A DNA stretch of 64,000 nt from Yoonia sp. GPGPB17 (GCF_037892195.1 NZ_JATACI010000002.1:1426001-1490000), one strand, 5' to 3'; positions 34,127 through 44,365 are shown, numbered from the stretch's first letter. The notes: generated from the sequence alone by a model not told the origin. Program-made: numbers and translations.

Positions 34127-34833
34127 TTAAGCCCCAGCAGCGTTAACGTCAACGGGGAAACGCCGGGCAAGGTCGGTGATTGTGGCAAGATCTGTAGCAT
34201 CAAGCGGACCATCATGGTCCGGGCGAAAGCGTAATCGAAAGGACTGAAGCAGTAGAGCCGGGTCACGTGATGCCGTATATCCAAAAGCGGCCATCAAGGA
34301 ACCAAATCGGGCGTCATCGGGCCCTTGCGGGCCCTCTTCCGAAGAATGCGCGCAAGCGCTTGATGAGGGCCAAACTGCCAGCCCTTCCAGCGCCAATCTG
34401 CGCCAGTCGAACCGGACGCCGGGGTCAATCTTACGTCCAGGAGCCATGTCAGAGTGTCCGATAACCCGCTCAGGCCGTACATCCCAGCGTGCTTTGATCC
34501 CATGCAAGACATTTGTCAGCGCATCCATTTGCGCGGCCGCAAAGGGTGTGAAACCTGTGTTTGCCAACTCTATGCCAATCGAGTGGCTGTTGACGTCTGT
34601 GACCGCCCCCAAGCGCCCGCGCCCGCATGCCACGCCCGCATGGCTTCGGGGACAAGCGACAGCACCTCACCATCCTCGGCGATCAGGTAGTGCGCAGAAA
34701 CCTCAGTCTCTGGATTGCACAGGGTGTCTGCGGCCGCCACCGCAGATGCCATTGCCGTATAGTGAATCACCACGAGATCGGGTGTCGCCCCGTCGCGACG
34801 CGGCCCGCAATTGGGAGATTGTCGTGTGGTCAG
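34127..34833 (-). CDS. ampD: N-acetylmuramoyl-L-alanine amidase (AmpD-like), frameshifted
   Basis: Two frames make one amidase_2 protein. The N-terminal part has VVIHYTAMASAVAAADTLCN and VSAHYLIAEDG (zinc His), running to AWHAGAGAWG. The second has DVNSHSIGIELANTG, VIGHSDMAPGRKIDPG (second zinc His and Asp) and a C-terminal peptidoglycan-binding-like region. The junction is at the five C of 34606-34610 (minus: GGGGG); six would join the frames as AWGAVTDVNS. The N-terminus extends upstream as PNCGPRRDGATPDLVVIHY, but no ATG, GTG or TTG is in frame; CTG 34833 is the only candidate I see. It cleaves anhydro-muropeptides during cell-wall recycling. Confidence 0.8.
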
Positions 34834-34835
34834 TC

Positions 34836-35588
34836 TCAGTTGCGCATGGCCTGAATAAAGGGCGCCGGGTCCCAGCCACAGGCAAACCCATCACCATCAG
34901 GGTCAATGCCGCGCCGGTCACGCTCGGGGCCGCCACGCGCCAAGAAGTCGCGCTGCGCATCATCGGGCGTCGCATAGACCGCGCAATTGCGGCTGAAACG
35001 CGCATCCGTCGACAATAGCGACCGGCTGTACCACTCCTGCCCTTTCACGTTTGGGGCATTCAGCGCATATTCAACGATGTTAGGTCCGGTATTCGCGGGT
35101 CGCTCTGGTACCGCTGTTGGTGCAATCTGTTCACGGGCTGCCGCCTGTGCCGCGCGTCGCTCTGCGTCGCTTTCAATCGTCTCGCGCCCGGATACAGCGT
35201 CAAAGTTCTGTTCATCCGACAGACCAGTACTGGAATTTGCAAGGGCCGGAGCCGGATTGCTGGGCGAGGCTTGGACACCTTCGGTACGTAGCGGGTCTGG
35301 TGCCACAGGTACGGTGGTGGGCGCCTGCGTCCCGATGCCAGCTTCGGCCAATGCGCTGGATGGAATGGCCTGCTCCTGATCAACCGCATCCTCTGACGGG
35401 ATCGTGTTGACCTGCGGTAGCGGCACAATTGTGCCGCGCGGGGCCGACAGCTGTGCCTCACGCCGTGCGCGCTCCAATTCGAATCGCGAGAACTCATCAA
35501 ACCCAATCCCACGTTCCGTCGGCACAACACGCGGCGTACAGGCCGCCAGTCCGATCGCTATCACTGAGATAAGAATTTGTGGTTTCAT
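34836..35588 (-). CDS. Lipoprotein with C-terminal excalibur-type calcium-binding motif
   Basis: 250 residues from ATG 35588. Signal peptide and lipobox (ISVIAIGLAACTPRV). A long Pro/Ala/Ser-rich middle part is probably disordered and spans the periplasm. The C-terminus has CAVYATPDDAQRDFLARGGP and DRRGIDPDGDGFACGWDP, the DXDXDGXXC calcium-binding motif of excalibur domains. Function unknown; such proteins are surface or envelope associated. The gene ends three bases before ampD, so the two are probably co-transcribed. Confidence 0.8.
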   Translation of the reverse strand: MKPQILISVIAIGLAACTPRVVPTERGIGFDEFSRFELERARREAQLSAPRGTIVPLPQVNTIPSEDAVDQEQAIPSSALAEAGIGTQAPTTVPVAPDPLRTEGVQASPSNPAPALANSSTGLSDEQNFDAVSGRETIESDAERRAAQAAAREQIAPTAVPERPANTGPNIVEYALNAPNVKGQEWYSRSLLSTDARFSRNCAVYATPDDAQRDFLARGGPERDRRGIDPDGDGFACGWDPAPFIQAMRN

Positions 35589-35628
35589 AAGGCCTGACCT
35601 GTCACACTGCACTTTGTTTTGCGGCAGA

Positions 35629-37116
35629 TTACCACCACTTCGCCGGTTTGGCCACAAATCCGGCAGATTGCTCAAGGCTATAAGCCACATTCAGCAATGC
35701 GTCCTCTTCCCATGGCCTACCGATCAACTGCAAACCCAGCGGCAAGCCCTGTTTGTCTTGTCCCGTTGGTACAGCGATGCCCGGCAGGCCCGCAAGATTT
35801 ACAGTCACTGTAAAGACATCATTGAGGTACATCTGAATCGGATCAGCATCGGCCATTTCCCCTAGCCCGAATGCGGCAGAGGGCGTTGCAGGCGTCAGGA
35901 TCGCATCAACCCCGTCGGCAAAAACCTTGTCAAAGTCTTGTTTGATCAAAGCCCGCACCCGGCGCGCGCGGTTATAGTAAGCATCATAGAACCCAGCGGA
36001 GAGCACGTAGGTGCCTACCATCACCCGCCGCTGTACTTCTGGCCCAAAACCTTCAGCGCGGGTCTTTTCATACATCTCGGTGATCCCATCGCCCTGTGCC
36101 AGCTTGGCGCGATGCCCAAACCGCACACCGTCATAACGGGCAAGGTTGGATGAGGCCTCGGCTGGTGCGATCACATAGTAGGCGGGCAAAGCGTATTTTG
36201 TATGCGGCAGCGTGATGTCAACAATCTTAGCGCCAGCGTCCTTGAGCATGGTCGTCCCATCGGCCCAAAGCTGTTCGATCTCGGCGGGCATACCGTCCAT
36301 CCGGTATTCCTTGGGAATACCGATGGTCTTGCCGCGAATGTCGCCCGTGAGGGCCGCTTCGAAATCGGGCACGGGGATATCGGCGCTGGTGCTATCCAGC
36401 GGATCATGCCCGGACATCGCTCCCAACATAATCGCCGCATCGCGCACGTCTTTGGTCATGGGACCGGCCTGATCGAGGGACGACGCAAAGGCGACAATGC
36501 CCCATCGGGACACGCGGCCATAGGTTGGTTTCAGGCCCGTGATACCGACAAAAGCGGCTGGCTGGCGGATCGACCCGCCGGTATCGGTGCCGGTCGCGGC
36601 AAGGCATAGGTCTGCGGCCACCGCGCTGGCCGACCCACCAGATGACCCACCCGGCGTCAGTGCGGCATCATCATTGCCGCGGCGCCACGGGTTGACCGCG
36701 TTGCCATAAACAGAGGTTTCATTTGACGAGCCCATCGCGAATTCGTCCATGTTGAGCTTGCCCAGCATAACCGCGCCCGCGTCAAAAAGCTGGCTGGTGA
36801 TGGTGCTTTCATACTCTGGCTTGAACCCTTCCAAAATGCGCGAGGCGGCCTGCGATGGGACACCTTTGGTGCAGAACAGGTCTTTGATCCCCAGCGGGAT
36901 GCCGCACATATCCGGTGCATCACCGGCTTTGATGCGGGTATCTGCAGCAGCAGCCTGTGCATTTGCAATGTCTGGCGTATGGTGGACAAAAGCGCCCAGC
37001 GCGTCGGCGCCTTCGATAGCGGTCAGGCAAGCCGATGTAATCTCGGCACTGGATGTTTCTCCCTTGCGCATCGCGTCGCGGGCCTGGGCGATGGTCAGTT
37101 TGGTCAGATCAGACAT
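35629..37116 (-). CDS. gatA: Aspartyl/glutamyl-tRNA amidotransferase subunit A
   Basis: 495 residues, complete. The amidase signature is [15 protein letters not shown], with catalytic Ser-cis-Ser-Lys elements including [10 protein letters not shown] (Lys) and [13 protein letters not shown]. GatA releases ammonia from glutamine for transamidation of misacylated Glu-tRNA(Gln) or Asp-tRNA(Asn). The start ATG overlaps the gatC stop (TAATG). gatB is not in the window. Confidence 0.97.
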   Translation of the reverse strand: MSDLTKLTIAQARDAMRKGETSSAEITSACLTAIEGADALGAFVHHTPDIANAQAAAADTRIKAGDAPDMCGIPLGIKDLFCTKGVPSQAASRILEGFKPEYESTITSQLFDAGAVMLGKLNMDEFAMGSSNETSVYGNAVNPWRRGNDDAALTPGGSSGGSASAVAADLCLAATGTDTGGSIRQPAAFVGITGLKPTYGRVSRWGIVAFASSLDQAGPMTKDVRDAAIMLGAMSGHDPLDSTSADIPVPDFEAALTGDIRGKTIGIPKEYRMDGMPAEIEQLWADGTTMLKDAGAKIVDITLPHTKYALPAYYVIAPAEASSNLARYDGVRFGHRAKLAQGDGITEMYEKTRAEGFGPEVQRRVMVGTYVLSAGFYDAYYNRARRVRALIKQDFDKVFADGVDAILTPATPSAAFGLGEMADADPIQMYLNDVFTVTVNLAGLPGIAVPTGQDKQGLPLGLQLIGRPWEEDALLNVAYSLEQSAGFVAKPAKWW

Positions 37117-37405
37117 TATTCCACCACCTTCGGCACAGCAAAGAAGCCTTCCCGGGCATCAGGCGCATTCTTCAATACGGCCTCTTGCTGGTTGCCATCC
37201 GTCACCACATCCTCACGGCGTTTGAGACGTTGTGGAGTTACCGATGTCATCGGCTCGACCCCTTCGACATCGACCTCGTTGAGTTGTTCGATAAACCCAA
37301 GGATCGCGCTGAACTCGGATGCCAGCGCTTAAGCAGGGCGTCGTCTTCCACCTTGATGCGGGCCAGCTTGGCCACGCGGCGGGCGGTTTCGGTGTCAATC
37401 GACAT
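37116..37405 (-). CDS. gatC: Aspartyl/glutamyl-tRNA amidotransferase subunit C, frameshifted by GCTTAAGC
   Basis: The start [20 protein letters not shown] (ATG 37405) and the end [20 protein letters not shown] through [13 protein letters not shown] are both typical GatC, but lie in different frames. They meet at GCTTAAGC, 37327-37334. Replacing it with GCCGGC gives DALPALASEF and restores one 95-residue protein. GatC is essential in bacteria that use this pathway, so a true frameshift is unlikely. This is the clearest evidence for a systematic error at GCCGGC. Confidence 0.9.
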
Positions 37406-37438
37406 GTGGAAACTCTCCGGTAAATCTGTGTGCTGCGT

Positions 37439-38092
37439 TTAGCGCCCTGCGCGGTCAGTCGCAAGCATATGGCGCGTGTAAACGTGGATCATCCAGCCCA
37501 ACATGATGCCGTTGAGGACATGCCATAGGAAATGCGTGCCAAAAGTAATCGTTTCGCACAGCATTTCATCGACCGAACGAAGGGTAATTGACGTGGTCAA
37601 TATCGCGGCACCGATCATAAAACCGGATGCGATACCGGGCCGACGACGCAAGGGGACGGCATAGATGATCAACAACAAAGGCACGGTCCAGTAAAAGTTG
37701 GAAATCGCCAGGAATAGCACCTGCTCGGTCATCCAGATAACAGCGGCAGCATAGGGGAAAAACCCGAGTGTGGCGAGGAATGCGACCCACCCGCGCATCC
37801 GGACAATGTCGCGATTGACCGCGAAAAGGTAGATCAGGATGAAAGCCCCGATCGGTGCCACGTCCAAAAGCAATGCCCAGATCGTCGCATGGGTATGGAA
37901 CAGATAACTGCCGACACCGATCATGAAAAGCACCGCAGTCAGCACACGGGCCAATGGCACGCCTGCGCTGCGTCGCCATAGGATCACCGCCGCTATGATG
38001 AATGCAATGTTGGTGACCGCATTCAGCGGCTCCGACCAATAAGTGAAATCCGTCCGCTCGCAGTAACCGTCAACCTGTTCGAACCAGTCCAT
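37439..38092 (-). CDS. Ceramidase-family membrane protein
   Basis: 217 residues with about seven membrane segments. N-terminal YCERTDFTYWSEPLNAVTNI has the conserved E..S..N pattern of the alkaline ceramidase/CREST superfamily. His residues FHTHATIW and GTHFLWHVLNG would hold the zinc. The family hydrolyses amide bonds in ceramides; the bacterial substrate is uncertain. Confidence 0.82.
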   Translation of the reverse strand: MDWFEQVDGYCERTDFTYWSEPLNAVTNIAFIIAAVILWRRSAGVPLARVLTAVLFMIGVGSYLFHTHATIWALLLDVAPIGAFILIYLFAVNRDIVRMRGWVAFLATLGFFPYAAAVIWMTEQVLFLAISNFYWTVPLLLIIYAVPLRRRPGIASGFMIGAAILTTSITLRSVDEMLCETITFGTHFLWHVLNGIMLGWMIHVYTRHMLATDRAGR

Positions 38093-38102
38093 CAGCCTTC
38101 AC

Positions 38103-38549
38103 TTACCTGCGATTTGCAAAGAATGCTTTTAGCAGCGTTTCGGAACGCTGCGCATCAATCCCGTCATAGACCTCTGGCGCGTGATGACACTGTGGATGGT
38201 TGAACACGCGCGGCCCTTGCGCAACACCACCTGATTTGGGGTCCGCCGCCCCATAATAAAGCCGCGCAATCCGGGCATTGCTGATGGCCGCCGCACACAT
38301 CGGACAAGGCTCCAGAGTGACGTAGAGGTCGTAGCCCGTCAGCCGTTCCTGCCCCAAGGCGACACAGGCCGCCCGAATTGCGAGAACTTCGGCATGGGCT
38401 GTCGGATCATGCAATTCGCGGGTTCGGTTTCCTGCTTGGGCAATGACACCCTCGGGCCCGGCAACCACAGCCCCCACAGGCACCTCGCCCCTTGCGCCCG
38501 CCGCGCCCGCCTCGTCCAAGGCAACATTCATATACGTGCGAAAATCCAT
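38103..38549 (-). CDS. tadA: tRNA adenosine(34) deaminase TadA
   Basis: 148 residues. Zinc deaminase motifs HAEVLAIRAA (His and catalytic Glu) and PCPMCAAAI (two Cys) are intact, with the TadA end block KSGGVAQGPRVFNHP. It makes inosine at the wobble position of tRNA-Arg. Ends ten bases before the ceramidase start. The divergent methyltransferase starts 59 bp away. Confidence 0.93.
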   Translation of the reverse strand: MDFRTYMNVALDEAGAAGARGEVPVGAVVAGPEGVIAQAGNRTRELHDPTAHAEVLAIRAACVALGQERLTGYDLYVTLEPCPMCAAAISNARIARLYYGAADPKSGGVAQGPRVFNHPQCHHAPEVYDGIDAQRSETLLKAFFANRR

Positions 38550-38608
38550 ACTGCTTTCATGGCGCGCTGTGCTGTGTCACACAAGCCCTAAGCCGGAACG
38601 GAGCGGGC

Positions 38609-39352
38609 ATGACCAAAGACATCTATGATCCCGCTTTTGTCGCGGAACTTTTTGACCGCTGTTCGAGCAACTACCGTTGGTGGAGCGAAGTGACATCTTT
38701 CGGCTTTGTCGGACGGTGGCGCAAACAATGCGTGGCCCTGCTGCAGAAGGGGTCCTCTGACGCACCCGATATTGTGGATTTGATGGCAGGCACTGGAGAG
38801 GTCTGGCCATATCTGCTGGCCCGCTTCCCACAAGTAAACCAGATCATCGCCGTCGATATCTCGCATCAGATGCATCTGCATGCGGTCGCACGCCTTCACG
38901 CTGACCGCGCAGACCAGATCACCCATATCGAAGCAAACGCACTGCAAACTGATCTGCCAGCCGATCATGCGGATATGCTGGTCTCCACATTCGGGCTCAA
39001 GACTTTCAGCCCCGACCAACAAGCCGTCCTCGCGCGTCAAATTGCGCGAATCCTCAAACCCGGTGGACAATTTGCACTGATTGAAGCCTCGGACCCGAAA
39101 GACTGGGGGCTGCGCCCGCTCTATCGGTTTTATCTGGATGGGGTACTGCCTTGGGTGGAACGCTTTTTTCTCAAGGGTGCACAGGATTTCAGTATGATCG
39201 GCACCTACACCCGGAATTTTCAGAATTGCGGCCATATGGCAGACGCGTTGCGCGCAGAAGGGCTGGACGTGAACCTCCGCCAGCATTTCTTTGGGTGCGC
39301 CAGCAGTGTCTCCGGCAAAAAGCCGATTGCGGCAAAAGCAGCACAGCACTAA
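38609..39352 (+). CDS. Class I SAM-dependent methyltransferase (UbiE-like)
   Basis: 247 residues from ATG 38609. SAM motif I is VDLMAGTGEVWPYLL, then IIAVDISHQMHLHA, and LKPGGQFALIEASDP. A C-terminal segment RFYLDGVLPWVERFF followed by YTRNFQNCGHMADALRAEGL resembles the UbiE/COQ5 family, though the substrate is not clear. It sits directly upstream of rluB with nine bases between. Confidence 0.82.
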   Translation: MTKDIYDPAFVAELFDRCSSNYRWWSEVTSFGFVGRWRKQCVALLQKGSSDAPDIVDLMAGTGEVWPYLLARFPQVNQIIAVDISHQMHLHAVARLHADRADQITHIEANALQTDLPADHADMLVSTFGLKTFSPDQQAVLARQIARILKPGGQFALIEASDPKDWGLRPLYRFYLDGVLPWVERFFLKGAQDFSMIGTYTRNFQNCGHMADALRAEGLDVNLRQHFFGCASSVSGKKPIAAKAAQH

Positions 39353-39361
39353 AGGGAAGCT

Positions 39362-40161
39362 ATGTCAGTGACCCCACCCCCGGCGACCGTATCGCAAAAG
39401 TCCTGTCTCGGGCGGGCATCGCCAGCCGTCGTGAGGCGGAACGGATGATCGAAGACGGGCGCGTGAGCGTGAACGGCAAGACGATCACCAGTCCGGCGCT
39501 GAATGTGACGGCCGACGACCGGATTGTGGTGGACGGTAAGCAGGTGGGCGAACCCGATCCGCCGCGGATTTGGCTGTATCACAAGCCTGCGGGTCTCGTG
39601 ACGACTGAACGGGATGAGAAAGATCGGCCGACGGTTTTCGCGTCGCTGCCCGACAACATGCCGCGTGTGATGTCCGTGGGACGGCTTGACCTGAATTCCG
39701 AAGGTCTGTTGCTGCTGACCAACGATGGGGAGGTCAAACGCAAGCTGGAGCTGCCCTCAACCGGCTGGCTGCGCCGCTACCGCGTGCGCATCAACGGGTC
39801 TGTCAGTGAGGCCAAACTTGATGAACTGCGCGCCGGGATCACGGTCGAAGGCATCCAATATCAGCCGATGGTCGTGACTTTTGATCGCCAACAAGGCGCT
39901 AACGCATGGCTGACGGTCAGCCTGCGCGAGGGCAAAAACCGCGAAATTCGCCGCGCTATGGGGGCGATCGGTGTGACCGTGAACAGATTGATCCGGGTCA
40001 GCTATGGCCCTTTCCAGCTTGCAGCACTCAAACAGGGCGAAGTTGAGGAGCTGAAACAGCGCGTTGTGCGTGATCAGCTCGGCATTTCCGGCAAACCGAC
40101 CCCAAAACGGGTCCGAAAGCCCGTGAATCGCCCCGCAAGGGGGAAAAAGCGGCCCAGTTGA
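39362..40161 (+). CDS. rluB: 23S rRNA pseudouridine synthase RluB-like, start region frameshifted
   Basis: From RIAKVLSRAGIASRREAERM an S4 RNA-binding domain, then the catalytic Asp motif SVGRLDLNSEGLLLLTND and the closing GKNREIRRAMGAIGVTVNRL. The good start is ATG 39362, after AGGGAAG, but it is in another frame. The run of five C at 39377-39381 would have to be six (MSVTPPPGDRIAKV). This resembles the other homopolymer errors in the window. The C-terminus is basic. It modifies a uridine in the 23S rRNA; RluB versus RluE is decided from length and the S4 domain. Confidence 0.85.
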
Positions 40162-40228
40162 ACCTTGTTCTGTCACACATGGTGTGCATGGTGGGGGTAA
40201 TAAAAATTATCTCCCGGGGGACTTTGCT

Positions 40229-41050
40229 TTGGCCGACTTGCTGACGCTTGAAAACGCTATCAACCTGATCATGCTGTGCTTTTTGCAGGCAGTTCTGGGT
40301 TTCGACAACCTGCTTTACATCTCGATTGAGAGTAAACGCGCACCCGTTGCGCAGCAAAAGGCTGTACGCACATGGGGCATCATCGTCGCCGTGGCCCTGC
40401 GCGTGGTGCTGTTGTTCACGATGATTCAGCTGATTGATATGCTCTCCGAGCCGTTCTTTATCATGGACTGGGAAGGTGTGCTTGAAGGCGGCGTGAACTT
40501 TGCCACCATCGTTTTTGTCTTTGGTGGGGCGTTCATCATGTATACGGCCGTCAAAGAGATCGGGCATATGCTGTCGATGGAAGACCTGGGGCATGACGTC
40601 GAAGGCAAGGGAGCCAAATCGGCCGTACAGGTGGTGATCTTGATTGTTGTCATGAACCTGATCTTTTCGTTCGACTCTGTTCTGTCAGCGCTTGCGATCA
40701 CCGACGTGTTCCCGATCCTTGCGTTTGCGATCATTCTGTCCGGGCTTGCTATGCTGCTGCTGGCAGACGGCGTGACCCGTTTTCTAGAGAAGAACCGCAT
40801 GTACGAGGTGCTTGGTCTTTTCATCCTCCTCATCGTCGGTGTTGTCTTGCTTGGAGAAGCTGGTCCTGCCGCCGCCCACGCAATGCATGATGACAGCTTG
40901 CAAATCATGGTCTTTGGTCAGGATATCATCCCGATGTCGAAATCCACTTTCTACTTCTCGGTGGTTGTTCTGGTCGCGGTGGAAATCATTCAATCCGGCT
41001 ATACGCGCAAACTGAACGCAGAGCGTGCAGCGTTGCAAAGACACTCGTAA
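40229..41050 (+). CDS. terC: TerC-family integral membrane protein
   Basis: 273 residues from TTG 40229, seven bases after GGGGGA. About seven membrane helices. TerC features are FLQAVLGFDNLLYISIESKR and MNLIFSFDSVLSALAIT (each with a conserved FD in the membrane). TerC proteins export metals such as manganese or act in tellurite resistance. It leads a block of seven or eight genes whose members (XpaC, TelA, SPFH, zinc ribbon) are linked to tellurite or membrane stress. Confidence 0.88.
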   Translation: MADLLTLENAINLIMLCFLQAVLGFDNLLYISIESKRAPVAQQKAVRTWGIIVAVALRVVLLFTMIQLIDMLSEPFFIMDWEGVLEGGVNFATIVFVFGGAFIMYTAVKEIGHMLSMEDLGHDVEGKGAKSAVQVVILIVVMNLIFSFDSVLSALAITDVFPILAFAIILSGLAMLLLADGVTRFLEKNRMYEVLGLFILLIVGVVLLGEAGPAAAHAMHDDSLQIMVFGQDIIPMSKSTFYFSVVVLVAVEIIQSGYTRKLNAERAALQRHS

Positions 41051-41106
41051 ATTCACCACATCCAACCTATCTGAAACGATGATGATATTGGCGGAGGACT
41101 ACGAAA

Positions 41107-41385
41107 ATGGTGCGATTGATCCTTGTTGTTGCCTTTGTGGCCGTGGTTGCGATTGCAATCATTGCGGTGCTGGGAACAATGATGGCGGTCACCCAAACCA
41201 GCGCTGGAAAGGATACTGACGACATGCCTGCGAAATTCGGACGGATTACTTATGTCTTGCTGGTCGTGCTGATGTTTGGTGTTGCCTCCGGCTGGCTGGG
41301 GGTACCTGATGGCCAAGCGCTTTGGCGGCAAATTCAGCCCAGACGGCCAGATATCAACCGGCCAACGCGTCACGGTGGAAAGTGA
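41107..41385 (+). CDS. Small membrane protein upstream of xpaC
   Basis: 92 residues, ATG 41107 after TTGGCGGAGG. Two hydrophobic helices (VVAFVAVVAIAIIAVLGTMM and ITYVLLVVLMFGVASGWLG) joined by a polar loop with an acidic stretch. The basic C-terminus overlaps the start of xpaC by 77 bp in another frame. Family not recognised; operon position makes it a likely member of the stress module. Confidence 0.7.
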   Translation: MVRLILVVAFVAVVAIAIIAVLGTMMAVTQTSAGKDTDDMPAKFGRITYVLLVVLMFGVASGWLGVPDGQALWRQIQPRRPDINRPTRHGGK

Positions 41386-42205
41386 TCAAAAAATCGCTGT
41401 ATCCAGCGGGCGGGTCAAGCTACTTTATGTGCCTGCAATTGTCTTGGCCGCCACATCGCTGAACGAAGGCCCGGTGACGCTAGTGACGGCGCTTGTGGGT
41501 GCTGCGATTCTGACGCTTGCAGCATGGCTGCTACAAGAGGGGCTGGAGGCCGAAGCCGCCTACAACGCTCGCAAAGTCGCCCGCCGCCCTGCCCTACCAC
41601 GCAAGATGCTGGCCACGGTTCTGACAGGCGTAGGTGTAGCGATTGCCGCTTACACTGGGGACAGTGGCACGATTGGCTCGGTTCTTTATGGCATCGCCGC
41701 GGCTGGCCTGCACACCGCAACCTTCGGCATTGATCCAATGTCCGACAAACGCATGGAAGGTGTCGATACCTTTCAACAGGACCGCGTCGCCCGTGTGGTG
41801 GACGAGGCAGAGGCTTATCTGGATGTCATGAAATCCCAGATTGAAGCAGTGTCAGATCGCCGCCTGACCGAGCGGATTGAGGATTTCCAGATCATCGCCC
41901 GCCGCATGATCCGGACGGTCGAGGAAGACCCACGTGATCTGAGCGGCGCTCGGAAGTTCCTGAGCGTCTACCTGATGGGCGCGCGTGATGCGACGATCAA
42001 GTTTGTCGACCTCTACACGCGCAAGAAAGACACCGATGTGCGTGCGGATTACGAGGCGCTTTTGGACGATCTGGAACAGAACTTTGCCGCCCGCACCGAC
42101 AAAATGCTGCTCGATGATCGCAGCGATGTGGATATTGAAATCAAAGTGCTCCGCGACCGCCTCCAACGCGAGGGTGTGAGCTTGAAAACGAAAGGGAACG
42201 ATTAA
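41309..42205 (+). CDS. XpaC-like 5-bromo-4-chloroindolyl phosphate hydrolysis family protein
   Basis: 298 residues from ATG 41309 (MAKRFGGKFSP). N-terminal membrane segments (LLYVPAIVLAATSL, LVTALVGAAILTLAAWLL and a third around TGVGVAIAAYTG), then a helical cytoplasmic region, FQQDRVARVVDEAEAYLDVM and ARKFLSVYLMGARDATIKFV, typical of the XpaC family. XpaC and TelA are adjacent in many bacteria. The stop overlaps the telA start (TAATG). The biochemical role is unknown despite the family name. Confidence 0.8.
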   Translation: MAKRFGGKFSPDGQISTGQRVTVESDQKIAVSSGRVKLLYVPAIVLAATSLNEGPVTLVTALVGAAILTLAAWLLQEGLEAEAAYNARKVARRPALPRKMLATVLTGVGVAIAAYTGDSGTIGSVLYGIAAAGLHTATFGIDPMSDKRMEGVDTFQQDRVARVVDEAEAYLDVMKSQIEAVSDRRLTERIEDFQIIARRMIRTVEEDPRDLSGARKFLSVYLMGARDATIKFVDLYTRKKDTDVRADYEALLDDLEQNFAARTDKMLLDDRSDVDIEIKVLRDRLQREGVSLKTKGND

Positions 42206-43398
42206 TGTCAGAGACTGTCCGCCAGAAGGCCGAAGCAGCACTTGCCGAAGTCGAAAAAGTCACCGCAGTTGTGCTGCCGGAACCCAAAGGGGAACTGGTC
42301 ACGCTAGAGGTCGCTGATCCACCGACCAGCGCCGAGATCGAAAAACGCGTGGCTGAGATCAACATCGAAGACACAAATTCTATCGTATCTTTCGGCTCTT
42401 CAGCCCAAGCAGAATTGCAGGAAATCAGCCAGTCCATGCTGGCAGGTGTACGCAACAAGGATGTTGGCCCTGCGGGGGACAGCCTGCGCAATATCGTGAC
42501 CACGATCCGCGGTTTCTCGATCTCTGAATTGGACGTGCGCCGCGAACGCAGCTGGTGGGAAAGACTGCTGGGCCGCGCTGCACCGATGGCGAAATTCGCG
42601 GCACGTTTTGAAGAGGTGCAAGGCCAGATTGACCACATCACCGACGATCTGCTGAAGCATGAACATGTGTTGCTGAAGGACATCGAAAGCCTTGATGTGC
42701 TGTATGATAAGACGCTGCAATTCTACGACGAATTGGGCCTCTACATTGCGGCCGGTGAAGCCAAGATTGCTGATCTGGACGCCACAACAATCCCCGCCAA
42801 AGAGGCCGAAGTGCAGGCCGCCGCAGAAGATCAGGCCGTGATGAAGGCGCAGGAACTGCGCGATCTGCGCTCGGCCCGCGATGATCTGGAACGTCGTGTC
42901 CATGATCTGAAACTAACCCGTCAGGTGACGATGCAATCGCTGCCGTCAATCCGTCTGGTGCAGGAAAACGACAAGTCACTGGTCACAAAGATCAATTCAA
43001 CGTTGGTCAACACAGTTCCGCTGTGGGAAACCCAACTGGCGCAGGCCGTAACGATACAACGGTCATCCGAAGCGGCAGAGGCTGTACGCGATGCCAACGA
43101 CCTGACCAACGAGTTGCTGAAAGCCAACGCCGAAAACCTGCGCTCTGCCAACAAGACCATCCGCGAGGAAATGGAACGCGGTGTGTTTGATATCAACGCC
43201 GTGAAAGAGGCGAACGCCAACCTGATCGCCACGATCAACGAAAGCCTTGAGATTGCCGATGAAGGCAAGCGTAAGCGGGCCGAGGCTGAGACCGAGTTGC
43301 AGAAGATGGAGCAGGAGTTGAAAGAGACGCTTGCTGCCGCCAAGGCACGCGGCACGGGCACTGGCGATACCATCGGCACGGCGGCTGGTGCTGAATAA
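42205..43398 (+). CDS. TelA-like toxic anion resistance protein
   Basis: 397 residues, almost all helical. It matches the TelA/KlaA family: SIVSFGSSAQAELQEISQSM, NIVTTIRGFSISELD, LLGRAAPMAKFAARFEEVQ, LHVLYDKT-like LDVLYDKTLQFYDELGLYI, and IRLVQENDKSLVTKINSTL. Members give resistance to tellurite and some antibiotics by an unknown mechanism connected with the envelope. Coupled to xpaC. Confidence 0.88.
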   Translation: MSETVRQKAEAALAEVEKVTAVVLPEPKGELVTLEVADPPTSAEIEKRVAEINIEDTNSIVSFGSSAQAELQEISQSMLAGVRNKDVGPAGDSLRNIVTTIRGFSISELDVRRERSWWERLLGRAAPMAKFAARFEEVQGQIDHITDDLLKHEHVLLKDIESLDVLYDKTLQFYDELGLYIAAGEAKIADLDATTIPAKEAEVQAAAEDQAVMKAQELRDLRSARDDLERRVHDLKLTRQVTMQSLPSIRLVQENDKSLVTKINSTLVNTVPLWETQLAQAVTIQRSSEAAEAVRDANDLTNELLKANAENLRSANKTIREEMERGVFDINAVKEANANLIATINESLEIADEGKRKRAEAETELQKMEQELKETLAAAKARGTGTGDTIGTAAGAE

Positions 43399-43401
43399 GA
43401 C

Positions 43402-44365
43402 ATGGAGATTGGGGGCAACACAAAACGCGTCCTGATGCTCGTCCTTGCGACGGCGCTGATGGGCTGTGATTTGCTGATGCCCCCTGTTGCACCCCCCACG
43501 ACTCCGCCGACTATAGAACCGCAGCCGCCTGCTAAGCTCGGTTGTTACGCCCCCTAGTCAGGCCAGCCGAGATCTGACGACCTATTATACGCGCCTGCAA
43601 AATGACCTTCTGAGCCAAGGTTTGTTACGCGGTGACGGTGGCGGGCCTGATACACCTTTCACTGACACCCAGCTTGCCCGGAACTTTGTACGCATTGCAT
43701 TATTCAACGAGTACCGGGATGACAGTGACTTTCAGCGCCCGCAGGCCACAATCTCCAAACTACGCCGCTGGACCGGACCGATCCGCATGTCGGTCGAGTT
43801 TGGCGATACAGTGCCCCTCGCCCAGCGCGATCTGGATTTGGCGAGCGTCAGCGCTTACGCTGCAAGGCTGTCGCGCGCCTCGGGCGTGCCGATCCGGATT
43901 ACAGACCGTAACCCGAACTTCCGTGTTCTGTTCCTTGGTGAAGACGACCGGCGCGCTTACGGCCCGCGCCTGCGCGAAATCATCCCGAGTATTTCGGACG
44001 CAACGGTGCGCACCTTTGTGAACCTGCCGCGCGACCAGCTTTGCGTTGTCATCGGCACCTTCGCGCCCGGGCAATCGAGCTACACCAAAGCCGTTGCGAT
44101 GATCCGCGCGGAACATCCCAACCTGATGCGCAGCGCCTGCATTCACGAAGAACTGGCCCAAGGCATGGGGCTTGCCAACGACAGCCCCGGCGCGCGCCCA
44201 TCGATCTTCAACGATGACGAAGAATTCGCGCTGCTGACGGGGCATGATGAGTTGCTGCTGCGCATGCTTTACGACCCGCGCCTGCAAACCGGCATGGACC
44301 CGGCTGTGGCCGCCCCGATTGCGCGCCAAATCGCACGTGACTACCTGACGCCAGGACAAAGCTAA
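43402..44365 (+). CDS. DUF2927-type lipoprotein, frameshifted by GCTAAGC
   Basis: Starts at ATG 43402, three bases after telA. Lipobox LATALMGCDLL, then a Pro-rich linker (PPVAPPTTPPTIEPQPPA). The frame ends after GCTAAGC (43531-43537). Replacing this with GCCGGC joins it to SVVTPPSQASRDLTTYYTRL and the rest of the protein, which includes TDTQLARNFVRIALFNEY, IRITDRNPNFRVLFLGEDD, then CIHEELAQGMGLANDS and SIFNDDEEFALLTGHDELLL. The last blocks resemble DUF2927 with a metallopeptidase-like HEE motif. About 320 residues when joined. Confidence 0.8.

Noticed and set aside
37116..37405. gatC as a lost gene
   Set aside because: Both halves are fully conserved and the protein is essential with GatA; replacing GCTTAAGC by GCCGGC restores it.
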